Shown piece by piece: positions 47,778 through 58,315 of a stretch of DNA of 64,000 nt (position 1 is the first letter of the stretch; each line of letters starts with the position of its first letter). This stretch comes from Chlamydoabsidia padenii (Eukaryota; Mucoromycota; Mucoromycetes; Mucorales; Cunninghamellaceae). The DNA is taken from contig JAIWND010000019.1 in assembly GCA_025330725.1 (NCBI GenBank), forward strand, positions 1-64,000, given 5' to 3'. The notes under the pieces were generated by a model that saw only the letters and a list, made by a program, of their open reading frames with translations, was not told the DNA's origin and made no database searches. The position numbers were made by a program, and so were the translations under genes.

Positions 47778-48883
47778 TTATTCGGTTTGTTGATTGTCTT
47801 CGGATGGTGGTGATTGAATTTCTTCAACGATTTCTACTTTTTCTTCGGTGACTTGTACTGTTTCTGTGCTGGGTTCTGTGGTGGGGACATCGGTTACTTT
47901 ATCGTCGTCGGTGTTTGATTCAGATTTGGCGGCAGAAGAAGCACCAGGTACAGGTAAAGTGTAAGAGGCCTTGATTTCGTCGCCCTTGGCAATGGCCTTG
48001 GTTGCGATGACAGTCAGTTGATGGTTCTTGCCTTGGAAGACCACCTTTGTGTTAGCTTCATCGTCAGATTGTCCAAGGTAGGTAGCCAACTTGTAAAGAC
48101 CAGCACCAACACTGATTTTGCCAGAGGAGGTTGCACGAGCGTGTTCTACAGAGACCTATAAAAAGAACAATAAATGAGTAAACAAACAAAAGGACCAAAG
48201 CCCTACAAAGCCCCTCCCCCTCTTTTTTTTTTTTTTTTTTTTGGTTACTTACAGGGACATCCAAAGCTTGTTCGGCGATTTCGATAGCATAGGCGTTATA
48301 CAACAGTTTACCCTTCAACATCAAATAGATTTGATCAGACAAAAAGTCAGAGATACCTTGCACCTTGGGATCCAGCATGCCTTTAAGTAATTCGATTTCA
48401 TGAGCAGTAGCTTCGGTAGCTTGAGTATCCAGGTACCTGAATCGATCCACGTGATCCCAAGAAGTGAATGTTTTGTTGTCGTCAGTATCACCGCGTTTGG
48501 TGCGTTCAGTTTCTTCGCTAACCATAGCAGACAGGAATTCGGCAATCATGAGAGGATACATTTGCTTGTGTTCACGGGCATAGTCTCGGAAGGTCACCAC
48601 CTTGGCATCAGTTTGATCAGCAGTAGTTTGGTCGGGAGTTTGATCTTCGGGTTCACCAACTTGTTTCGTTTCCTTCTTTTCGGCCTTGTTCTTGCTACAG
48701 AGATACTTGTGATAACCAACAGCTTGTTCTTGACATTCTTGGCTACAGTAGATCACAAAGTCACAGTCACCGCAGGTTGTCTTCTTGTCTTGTTCGTCCA
48801 CAAACTTCAAGCAATGGTGACAGTAAACACCCTATTACATAAAAATGTAGTGTTAGTTTATCTTGATCCGTTGGTATCATCCT

Positions 48884-48916
<33 letters not shown>

Positions 48917-49744
48917 TTATATACTTACTTCCAATGCAGGGAATAAGGCAGACACCAAAGGAGCTTCCGTAAAGAGAACATCCCCTTCAGCGAAATCCTT
49001 TTCCGCCACCAAACCACGACGAATGATAGTTTTACCTTCAGGATTAGTGCCTACAGGAATTTCACCCAACACCAAACCAGTATCAGCACCCGGGAATTGT
49101 TCATAAAAGGCATTCACGCGGTTGTTTTGTTCCTTGGCCATAATAGTCACCAAGATTTGGAAGATAGGTTCGGGAATAGTCTTTTGATAGATCATGATGA
49201 GTTCCAAAGGAGCAGGGTAAACCTTCAAAGCAAGATAGAAGGGCAATACAGCATCTTGATAGAAGGTAGGACCTACAAGTACAAAAAGAGTGAGTGTCAG
49301 TCGGCAATACAGCACCATTCTTACCTTGAGCACAAAGGCTTTCCCCTTTAGCGACTTGAGCCATAAAGTACTTTTCCTTTTCTTCAGGTGATGCGGGGAG
49401 AGTTTCTTGACCAGCCAAAAGCATAACTTGATCAATCAATTCCTTCACGCCTTGATCAGCTTGTTCTTTTTCCACCTTTTCCTTCTTGGCAATCTTCTTT
49501 CGTTCTTTCTCTATAGATACAACATTTATAAAGGAGGAATGGTTTTAGTTCGCATTCGTTTGTAATGAAGGTGTCTTGTTTTTCTTTTCTTTTTTTTTTT
49601 TTTTTTTTTTGTCAACTTACTGAGTTGTTTGCGGAATTTAGGATCGTTTCTGCGCTTGTGATCAAAGTAAACCAAGTAGCCAACACCGGCAGTAACGGCA
49701 ACACCAGCAGCAATGAGAGCGACTTGCTTCTTTTCTAGGGGCAT
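47778..49744 (-). CDS. TOM20: TOM20-MYND-SET fusion protein
   Basis: Five exons (49744-49621, 49510-49325, 49272-48929, 48831-48253, 48155-47778), about 536 residues. Residues 1-170 are mitochondrial import receptor TOM20: an N-terminal helix (VALIAAGVAVTAGVGYLVYF), the DHKRRNDPKFRK signature, the charged linker and the receptor domain (FYLALKVYPAPLELIMIYQKT). The same exon runs without break into the N-half of a SET domain (RGLVAEKDFAEGDVLFTEAP). A MYND zinc finger follows (CHHC, CGDC, YCSQEC, H and C, all eight ligands present), then the C-half of SET (ATKAIAKGDEIKASYTL). The usual NHSCxPN motif is replaced by GQSDDEANTKV, so methyltransferase activity is doubtful. A Thr/Glu-rich tail ends the chain. 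Confidence 0.88.
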
Positions 49745-50073
49745 GTTAACGGGTTGGAAGTTTTGTGAATGTTAAAAAAAGAGTAAAAGAAAGACAAAAG
49801 CGGGGTGCCGCCTTGAAATAAACAACTGGATCGGGATTTGAAAAAATATGCTAGTTCCTTTTTCTTTGGGTGCCAGTTTCAAGTGTCAAACAACTAAAAC
49901 ATACTACAAGAGTCAATTGTGGGTGATTTATTATATGGTTTTTTAGTAAAGCTATGTAAGACAACTAAGTATAAATGTGGTATAAGTATATAAACGATGT
50001 ATCTACAGGTAGTATGAGGGGGGGGGTTGATGACATTGTTAAAATAAAATAAAAAGTGACATGTATAGCTATA
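49745..50073. other. spacer upstream of TOM20 fusion
   Basis: Promoter motif at 49831-49847 plus a second GC-rich element (GTGCCGCCTTGAAAT, about 49806-49820). The remainder is the 3' flank of the bromodomain gene. Confidence 0.5.
49831..49847 (+). promoter_or_regulatory. TCGGGATTTGAAAAA motif, TOM20 fusion
   Basis: Plus-strand near-consensus copy about 87 bp upstream of the minus-strand ATG at 49744. Confidence 0.6.
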
Positions 50074-52512
50074 CTATGTGTGAGGTGCGGGATGTGAAGA
50101 ATTGGCACTAAATGAAGGAGACAGGCCAGAAGAGTTGGAATGATCCAGTTGTGGTGTATTTTCTTGAGCTACTGACAATGATGATGTATCCCCCAGTTCA
50201 GTCGTCTTAGCTTGTGGTTCCGCTTCGCTGTCGAGAGTATCTTGTTGTTGCTGTTGTTGCAGTCCTTTCAAAAGAGCACCAACATCCACCGTACCAAATT
50301 CAGTACTTATCACAAGAGAGCCATCCGAATCATCATTATCGATATCAATGTCATCATCACCATCATCCATCTTCTTTTCGGTAGCAAGATCCATGTTGTC
50401 AATCACTGCTGCCATAATATCATATGCCCCACGGGTGACATGACGAGATACAGAGGTAGCCTTTTCGTCGAGTCCCAGATCACCCATAAATTGCCATACG
50501 CTTTTCAAGTATGCTTCACCAGTATCGTCACCATACAACGGAAAGACATAGTGCGCATCCTGAGGTCGATAAAACATGGCTGGTGTGCTGCTCCCCAGTG
50601 TTGTAAAAGGAAAGGGGCCATAGTCGCAAAAAACAGAAGGCTGTATAAAGTGTTTGTGGTTGGTCCAGTCATCATGTATGGATCGGTTAGGCTGGTAAAA
50701 GGCTGAAGGTAGTGCTTGTGGGTTGATTGTTGTTAGGCGTGGTGGATCTGAGAAGTTTTGTTTTGTAGGAAGCAGTGAATAAAGATCATTGACTATGTAT
50801 ATAGTGGGATAATAAAAAGAATGCATGTTGAGAATATGTAAAGTAGAATCATTTTACTTTTTTACTTACCACCACCAATGGCATGAATGGATCCATCGGG
50901 ACCATATATCACACCAGCATCCGTCATTTTCTTCTTCTTCTTCTTCTTGGCATGTTGATGCATTGGAGTTGTCGCCCTGGAGAGAGGTGTATCCAAACTT
51001 GGTTCCCGTGTCGTTCTTTCCGAATCTACTCGACTTGCTTTTCTTGCTGGTCCATCCAATCCCAAGATATCGACTTCTTCTTCTTTTACAGTGGCAGAAT
51101 CCTTCCGAGAGTATGGTTGTTTGTGATAATGTTGTTGCCAGGCATACTGTCGATTACCTACTCGTGTTGTCAATGATGTCGATGATGATTGTTGAGTTGT
51201 ATTTGCTGCCATTAATGTTTCCTGTACCAATTTTTCAGCACGATCGATTGCCTTGATACCATAGCTTTCCAATTTGTCAGCGCTTTTCCAATAGATAGTA
51301 TCCGGTGCATTGTAGAGTTTGGCGTTTTGTACAATCAATAAAAAGTCCTTTCGAAAGTCATCCATTGTCGAATAGCTGTCATTTTCGATTTTGCGTCGTA
51401 ATGTTGAAAAGTCCATGGGTCGTTTGATCACCGTAAGATAATCCCGCACAAGTTTGGTGTTCACAGGTTCCAAGAAGAATCCATAGTCATCACGTCTAAA
51501 TAAAAAAAGGAAAGAAAGGCAATGGTTTGAGTCATCAAAATATGTGTAAGATTGTTGGTACTTACTTTGATAGAGTGTCCCATAGTTTCATGCAAGAATT
51601 TTTCAATTCCTTCTTGTAATCCTTAGTAGTCCCATGTTGATACCGATGATGTTGCTGAGGCACAGTTGTTGAAGCCAGTGATGATCTTACCCGGGCCCTC
51701 TTGGTAGGTCGACCCCGTTTCTTTGCTGCCACTTTAGATTCCATGTGTTTGTTGCTGGTTTTCTTCTTTGATTTCGATGATGTTTTGTTGGTTGACTTTG
51801 TGGATCGACTTACTTTGGATTTTTTGGTTGCTGCATGTGTAATATCAGTTGGGTGAAAGATAGTCTGTTCGTCAATACCGCCTTCATCATAGTCTTCATC
51901 ATATTCACCATCGTCATCATTATTGTCATTCCCGTCGTCATATGGCTGTTCTTCGTCTGTGTAGTCGTGTTCTTCTTCTTCTTCTTCTTCTTCTTCATTA
52001 TGAGCTGATTGTTGATGCAGGTTGTTGCTTCCTTCTCCATCACCACTAAAAGTAACGTCACCTTGTCTTTGCTGTTGTTGTAGCATAGCAAAAGGTCGTT
52101 TTCCACCTACTGGTATGTGTTGGTACTCAGGGTATTCGTCTGCTTGTGGAGAGTGTGCTGGGTCGACCAAAGGTAAGTTGATATCATTATTGTTGTCTAT
52201 GCCTTCTTCATCATCATAGTCGTCAATATCTACCACTTCGCTATGTCTTCTGTGCTGTTCCCCATGACCTTTGCTGTTATCATCAAAGTATTTGCCGTGT
52301 TTGTGTTTCTTGTGTGATCGTTTCTTCTTTCGCTTGTGTTTCCTTGAGGAGCCGTCATCGGGGACTTGGTCATAGTCAGAGTGAGGAGTAGGATTCAACC
52401 GAATCTTGAGTTTAATCCTAGGCAAAGTTGAGGTAGTAGATGTTGATGGTTCGTTGTCTGACAATTCAGAAACATTTTGGTCAAAAGGCGAAGTATCCGG
52501 CGAGGCTGACAT
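50074..52512 (-). CDS. Bromodomain protein, BRD7/BRD9-like
   Basis: Three exons (52512-51566, 51495-50870, 50792-50074), about 763 residues. The N-terminal 300 residues are disordered, with a basic KHKRKKKRSHKKHKHGK block, acidic runs and an AT-hook-like KKRGRPTKRAR. The bromodomain spans about 305-400 (FFLEPVNTKLVRDYLTVIKRPMD, then acetyl-lysine Asn in NAKLYNAPDTIYWK). The C-terminal exon (FCDYGPFPFTTLGS, YGDDTGEAYLKSVWQFM) resembles the conserved region after the bromodomain in BRD7/BRD9. Those are SWI/SNF subunits, so a chromatin-remodelling role is likely. Confidence is high for the bromodomain and moderate for the subfamily. Confidence 0.87.
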
Positions 52513-52608
52513 TTATTTTATTTTGCGTAAAAAAAAAAAAAAAAAAAGTGGGAGGGAGAGAAAAGAGGGTAAACAAGAATAATTCCTACCGATTGGACCA
52601 AAACATAA

Positions 52609-52622
52609 TTTCATATCCCGCC
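52609..52622 (-). promoter_or_regulatory. GGCGGGATATGAAA motif, bromodomain gene
   Basis: On the gene strand, about 97 bp before the ATG at 52512. Confidence 0.6.
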
Positions 52623-52824
52623 TGATTTCCCTCCTGTTACTATAAAAGTGGCTTGGGCTTGCTAGCCATTTCATACCAAAGTGAATCGAGGCCATGTTCT
52701 TACAAACATTACCATCAACCTGATGTAAGTATAAAATCGGCAAAACATCAATGCTCGCCTTGAACAGTTTACTATAACTATTCACTTTACAGGAAAGAGT
52801 ACACCACTTTCCAGATCAAAAAAT

Positions 52825-52839
52825 GACGGGATTTCAAAT
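52825..52839 (+). promoter_or_regulatory. GACGGGATTTCAAAT motif, RPS13
   Basis: About 87 bp before the ATG at 52926. Confidence 0.6.
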
Positions 52840-52925
52840 TTTCAAAAAAAAAAAGAAAGGATAAAAAAAATTTTCAATCAACTCTTCCTCCTTCCTCTTT
52901 CTTTCAAAAAGACAAATATATCAAA

Positions 52926-53630
52926 ATGGGTCGCATGGTAAGTTGACACTTTCCCTTTAGTGACACTTGACAGGGATAAGACAATCAATGAATGACATCT
53001 TAACTCACCTTCTTTTATCATTAGCACACTCCCGGTAAAGGTATCTCTAGCAGTGCCCTCCCTTATCGTCGTACTCCTCCTTCTTGGGTCAAGACCTCTC
53101 CTGAAGAAGTTGTTGACATGATCTGCAAGAACGCCAAGAAGGGTCTCTCTCCTGCTCAAATTGGTGTCATCCTCCGTGATTCTCATGGTATTCCTCAAGT
53201 CAAGGGTGTTACTGGTAACAAGATCCTCCGTATCCTCAAGTCCAGCGGTCTTGCTCCCGAAATCCCTGAAGATTTGTACCACTTGATCAAGAAGGCTGTC
53301 TCCATCCGTAAGCATATGGAACGTAACCGCAAGGACAAGGGCTCCAAGTACCGATTGATTCTCATTGAATCCCGTATTCACCGTCTCGCTCGTTACTACA
53401 AGACCTCTGGCCAATTGCCTCCTAACTGGAAATAGTATCCTTTTTAATGTTATGATGATGATGATGATGATGATGATGATTGTATTTGTTGTTGATACTA
53501 TATTGACATTACGTCTAGAGTTTGATCGTATGATCTTGCTCGGTAATTGTCTGTATTCCTTGACCCTCTCTTTTTTTTTTCTTCTCTCTCTAATAGTGAA
53601 TCCGCTACTGCTTCTACTTTGGTCGCTTAA
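52926..53630 (+). CDS. RPS13: 40S ribosomal protein S13 (uS15)
   Basis: Three exons (52926-52937, 53025-53434, 53597-53630), 151 residues, exactly the conserved eukaryotic length. Exon 1 encodes only MGRM; exon 2 starts [16 protein letters not shown] and runs through [20 protein letters not shown] to QLPPNWK; exon 3 supplies [11 protein letters not shown]. The last donor splits the Tyr codon (TA|GTATCC) and creates an in-frame TAG when the intron is retained, giving a protein lacking the last 11 residues. The second intron (162 nt) has an ATG/GAT repeat (about 53451-53480). Confidence 0.97.
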
Positions 53631-54129
53631 ACTGGATCCCTTTGGCTCTTTGGCTCCTAATCCTATTGTGCTTCGATCTTCCTTTTATTTGGTAATATTG
53701 GTATAGTAGCTTTTTAATCATAGTCAACAATAAAAGAAATGGAACCCTTGCTCATGCTTGAGGGGTTTTTTTTTTGCTACTGTTGGTTTGGTAATAAATG
53801 TGGGGGTGGGGGTGGGGTGTTTGCTTTTATCCTTTCCTATAGATTTATCCTATGATGACTTCATATCTTTTCCTCGAAACTGTTTATGTGAGGTTTTGTA
53901 TTCACACTGTCTGAGGATAAACTGGAAAGAAACAAATTTAGTTTAGGACTTTAATAAATGATAAATTCGTACGGTTGTCGCCCATTGTTTGTTGTCTCTC
54001 CTTTTTTCTTTTTGACTTCGTGTCCTTCCCGAAACATCCACTCTCATTGGCTAAAAAAATCGGCTAAATGGTTTTGCCGATTTTGAGTAGTGCTTTATAT
54101 AGATGCAAGCAATTTTTTTCGCATAACAG
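53631..54129. other. spacer between RPS13 and tRNA-Met
   Basis: RPS13 3' region with AATAAA near 53732 and T/G-rich tracts. No gene seen. Confidence 0.5.
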
Positions 54130-54202
54130 GCTTTCTTGGCTCAGTCGGCAGAGCGTCAGTCTCATAATCTGAAGGTCACGAGTTCGAATCTCGTAGAGAG
54201 CA
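54130..54202 (+). tRNA. tRNA-Met(CAT), elongator
   Basis: A full cloverleaf: acceptor GCTTTCT/AGAGAGC, D-arm GCTC/GAGC with box A (TGGCTCAGTCGG), anticodon loop CTCATAA (anticodon CAT), variable loop AGGTC, T-arm ACGAG TTCGAAT CTCGT with box B. The anticodon arm matches that of fungal elongator tRNA-Met, not the initiator. No intron. A T run (CTTTTTT) at about 54205 fits a Pol III terminator. Confidence 0.95.
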
Positions 54203-55060
54203 TTCTTTTTTGCCCTCCGCTGCGATGGAGCGGAGTTAGAAATAGTTTGACCAACTTAAGGCGTTGATACGGCTAAACTTGGTTAAGAGTAGGTAACTTG
54301 AGTTTGTAAAAGTGTGTTTTGAATGTATTAAGTAGTGAGCACCAGAATCTTTTTGGTAGGATTCAACCTTTTGAATGTACTTGTTAAAAGAGAGATTCCA
54401 ATTTGGGAAACGGGACTAGAAAATAAATAAAAATAATCTTGAATCAACGTAAGATCACAATAGACAAAGTTACGCTTGTAAAGTAGCTGTATATAAGATA
54501 GATGGTCGTAGAAAAGAACTCTTGACATTTGTATTGAAACTTTTTTTTTTTTTTGATTGAGAAACATGTTGAAACTAAGGAAGAAGAGATTGTGTAGTTA
54601 TGCTAAGTGGGCAAAGCCAACTGCTCAAAGCGAGTGAGTTGTAAGCTTAAATTAGTGATCAGTAAAAGTACAAATATGCGTAAATATGTATGATTCATTT
54701 TATTCTTTTATGACTACATCCAATAAATATATTGTCTTTATGCTTTACATTGAATGTTAGGATACTACGACAACTCTTCGTTCGACAAATAACCGTTGAA
54801 ATACTGTATATACATTTTAATATTTGACCATTGATATATTTTCCTTTGGAGTAATTGTTTGCACTATGACATGGTTTTATAAAATGATAGCAAGAGTAGT
54901 CGACAATCATGGAGAAGTGATCATGGGTAGGGCAAAAAGCGGGATTTCAAAAGTTACACCTCCAACCTAAAAAGTGAATTTTAAAACGTGAGCGACATTT
55001 TCTTTTTTCTCTTTCTCTCTTTCCCTTTTACTTTTTAATTGTGCTGCCTTTACATCGACC
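54203..55060. other. 858-bp spacer after tRNA-Met
   Basis: Begins with the Pol III terminator and a small hairpin (CTCCGCT ... AGCGGAG, about 54215-54236). No protein gene or second tRNA is evident; promoter motif at 54938-54953 serves the next gene. Confidence 0.5.
54938..54953 (+). promoter_or_regulatory. AGCGGGATTTCAAAAG motif, orphan 55061
   Basis: About 108 bp before the ATG at 55061. Confidence 0.6.
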
Positions 55061-55319
55061 ATGGAATACAGCGATGACCCAAATTTTTACGAACTACTTG
55101 CACAAAACTTTCATCAATCTTTTGACATTACAAACCACATTGAATCACGTAAGGTTTTGGACAAAAAATGATAAGGAACGAAATGAAGCAAAGAGGGGGG
55201 TTACTAACGTTTGTATTTAACAATAATAGCTCAAGGTACCAAACATAAATATGCATCATCAATAGCTACTCATTCAACAACACCATCAAGACGACCCCCT
55301 GCTCTAAAAAAGCGTCGTG

Positions 55320-55356
<37 letters not shown>

Positions 55357-57651
55357 GCACCATCAGCAACAACAGCACACAACTCCATTGATAAATGACG
55401 ACGAAGTATCTTTAAGTGCATTCTTGTCCGAACGCATTCCTAAGGGTTATAATCAGCAACAGCAACAACAACTTTATAATACCACCACACAACCTGAAGA
55501 GTTTAGTACTGGTTACTCACCTTCAAGCTTCTATGACTCTGGTACGTCTCCTCCCGAAGATATCAAGGATTGGCTACAACAAGATGACGAAGGTAACGAC
55601 ATGATCACCACCAATATGAATCATTCCTATTAATATTTTAACTTTTTTTTTTTTAGATACTATTATGAAAAACATGTTGCTGCAACGTCAAGTAACCGAA
55701 CTTCAACATATTTTGGTGGAAAAGGAAAAGGAACTGGAACTATACCGCAAATATATGCACTTTCCTATCGACTTTGTAAAAGAACGTGCCCGGGAAACAT
55801 ATGATCAACGTCAACAAGAAGGTGGTAACGATGTGGATGATCTCACTACTGACATGGTGTTAGTAAGTTGGCTTTTATTAACAAATGTCGGGATCTTGTG
55901 CTTGTACTCACTTCTTTCTTCTTCTTTTTTAATATCATAATAGTTATCTCTCTTACATTCACCATCGAAACCAAGTGATAGTGTAGCACTACCCTTCGCT
56001 ATGAAGCTTTTCCATCAAGAATGGATGAAGAAATCGGGAAAGGTAAAACGATGTTACAAAAAATAAAAGGGTACGGTTTAACATTGTATTATATTCTAGA
56101 AATCATCTCAGAAGGGCATTAAAAAAGAAAAACCCACTGATCAGCAACTCCAAAGGTAACGTTATACACATACCATTGATTGATTTAATTTATATCCTAT
56201 CTAACCACTTCTTCTTCTTCCCAAAGTCATCAAGATACAAGGTCTATTGTCACTTGGGAAAAGCTCTCAAGTCTTGGTAGTGGTATGTCCTCAGTCATCA
56301 TCATCATCATCAAAATATGATCAGATACTAACTTTTTTTTCATTGTAGCCATTTATATCAGTGCATCGTCTTCAAACACACCTTCTAACCGATCCTTCAT
56401 GGCGATGTCTGCTACCACTGGCTCTCGTATTCAAATGATTGCTGGCACTTTGAATCAGCAGGTAGACAAAGGTAAGATATTCTGCTATTCAAGGGTAAAA
56501 AGATCAAAGAAACGTGGGCTATTTTACTCATCTCTCCCTCTCTCTCTCTCCCCCTGTTTTCTATATATGTGTATATTCTAGATGCTAGGAAGGTACTATT
56601 TGAACAATATATAAACGGCACCATATCTCAGCAAGCATCCTCGATCACCTCATCACCTACTATTTCTTCTCGAAACAATAACAGTGGCACACCAAGCAGT
56701 AGTAATACCAATCACGATAACGACGATACCCACATCACAGGCAAAATGAAACTAACGGAATCAGAATGTTTGGCTGTTAAAGAAACTGCAAAGCAATGCT
56801 TCATGTCATTTGATGGGAAAATGATCATTGAAAATGAAGCGGACAGACTAGTAAGTAGATTCTATATCAACACAAGGAAACATGATCAACTCTAATACTT
56901 TTTTTTTCACGCCTGGGAATCAATAGGAATACCTTCAAGAACATTGCCATGCATTAACACCCTCTTCCCTAACAATCGCTGTTGATTACTTTAAACAAGA
57001 ACTGGAAAAAGTACGCAACAAAACCAAGAAACAGGTACGTAATTATTTGATATTATCCTTCATCATTACTAATATTTAAAATTGTATTAGCTACTGCGAT
57101 TCCAGAACTACAACACAGAAAAATGGGATCAGCCGATCGAGAAAGTGTGCTTCTTGATTCTAGGAAAATCTCGATGGGACAAACTTTCGGAGCGGGAACG
57201 AACTCTGATCACTGGCAAATATGCTTTTCTGCGGTGTCGATTGGAGGATCTCAAGAAGCGCAACGCCAAAATCAAATGGGACAAGCTACAAGATGAATTT
57301 GATCGCCATGTTCAATGCTATGGGAAGGACAATTGGGAATCTATATCTGCTAATTGGCTTTTACAAGATCGACATCGGTTTGAGCAAAGGAAAAAATTGG
57401 AATCAATGCCGAATGGTGGTATGTCAACTCAACAAAATGCATCTTTTGTCCACCCTGCTCCTCTTATTCCACCACCACCACCACCATCTCGACTTTTGGG
57501 CTCCTCTAACACCATTTCTGACAATACCACTAACGATATATCCAACTCTGAAAATACTATTCCACCAATGACGGATCATGCGGAATTACTTTTGATTCAC
57601 CAACAACAACATCAGCATCACATCACCCCACTTGATGCATTTTTAACTTAG
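55061..57651 (+). CDS. Orphan protein with polyQ, coiled coil and SANT-like C-terminal block
   Basis: Ten exons (55061-55148, 55230-55592, 55657-55862, 55944-56042, 56100-56155, 56227-56282, 56349-56471, 56582-56850, 56927-57034, 57091-57651), about 642 residues. Near residue 58 is a basic LKKRREQ followed by about 12 Gln with His. A coiled coil (LLQRQVTELQHILVEKEKEL) lies near residue 155. The C-terminal third is helical with two W-containing blocks (GKSRWDKLSERERTLITGK, KIKWDKLQDEFDRHVQ then GKDNWESISANW), spaced like Myb/SANT helices, so DNA binding is possible but unproven. Ser/Thr/Asn-rich linkers separate the blocks. No family was recognised; a transcription-related role is an inference. 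Confidence 0.72.
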
Positions 57652-57870
57652 TTTAGTTTATTATACTAGTTTAGTTTATATTTATTTGTATTATGCTTAT
57701 TGTGCAATTACATTTATTTACACTAATAAAATAATTGTTGTTACTCGTGATCCAGTAATGTTAGTTTTTTTATTGATGGGTACCTTGAGGAATTATAGCC
57801 GCATAAATCGCTGTTTTAAAATACAAAAAGATGAACGAGGCCTTCCCTTCTCCATAAATCACATAATTTG

Positions 57871-58170
57871 CACCCAAACAGACTTAAAATTGAGCACCGT
57901 CAAATCGCCTGAAAAAAAAAAATGCACTACTCATCAAGTACCCCCACCATCATTATAAACACAAATCTCTTTCTAAACCCGTTTTTTTTTTCACAAAAGT
58001 TAGGTCAAAACCATCGTGAGGCTGTATAGCTCTATACAAGGAATTTGGTTCAATGGCCATTATGTAAAGTTTGTTGGAAATAGGCCAAGGAATTCTCAGG
58101 GTGACTTTTGTCATTAGCATCACTTGTTCATCAAGGCAGTAGAGCTCTCTTAAGAATCTAGGCGAGAGTA
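57871..58170 (+). repeat. dispersed repeat, copy B
   Basis: Aligns to 32511-32804 throughout, with the identical 45-nt core at 58070-58114. A hairpin TGTATAG/CTATACA lies just upstream of the core (about 58023-58038) and is not preserved in copy A. Confidence 0.8.
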
Positions 58171-58185
58171 AGCGGGTTTTGAAAT
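58171..58185 (+). promoter_or_regulatory. AGCGGGTTTTGAAAT motif, UBR7 (distal)
   Basis: First of two copies before UBR7, directly at the end of repeat copy B. Confidence 0.5.
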
Positions 58186-58225
58186 AAGTTTTATCTTGTC
58201 GGGTAGGCTTCCAAAATTTAGCGCA

Positions 58226-58240
58226 GGCGGGGTGTGAATT
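58226..58240 (+). promoter_or_regulatory. GGCGGGGTGTGAATT motif, UBR7 (proximal)
   Basis: Second copy, about 76 bp before the ATG at 58316. Confidence 0.5.
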
Positions 58241-58315
58241 GATGGACAACGCCAATTTTTCCCCTCTTCCCTTTTGACTTCCTTTTCTTTCTTATCTTTA
58301 TTTTTTTCTACCACC

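Larger units (their letters stand above)
52513..52925. promoter_or_regulatory. divergent promoter bromodomain gene / RPS13
   Basis: A 413-bp gap with one motif copy facing each gene (52609-52622 minus, 52825-52839 plus). Confidence 0.6.
57652..58315. other. spacer with repeat copy B and UBR7 promoter
   Basis: Contains 3' UTR with AATAAAATAA near 57725, the repeat copy B (57871-58170) and two motif copies (58171-58185, 58226-58240). Confidence 0.55.

Noticed and set aside
48400..48972. Plus-strand 190-codon frame opposite the TOM20 fusion
   Set aside because: Shadow of the MYND-SET exon.
50212..50706. Plus-strand open frame of 164 codons inside the bromodomain gene
   Set aside because: Antisense shadow of a coding exon; residues show no domain.
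52878..53414. Minus-strand 178-codon frame over RPS13
   Set aside because: Antisense to a highly conserved ribosomal exon; its apparent length comes from codon bias.
53435..53596. Possible box C/D snoRNA in the second RPS13 intron (repeated TGATGA)
   Set aside because: The TGATGA copies are a simple ATG/GAT repeat and no CTGA box or guide structure is present.
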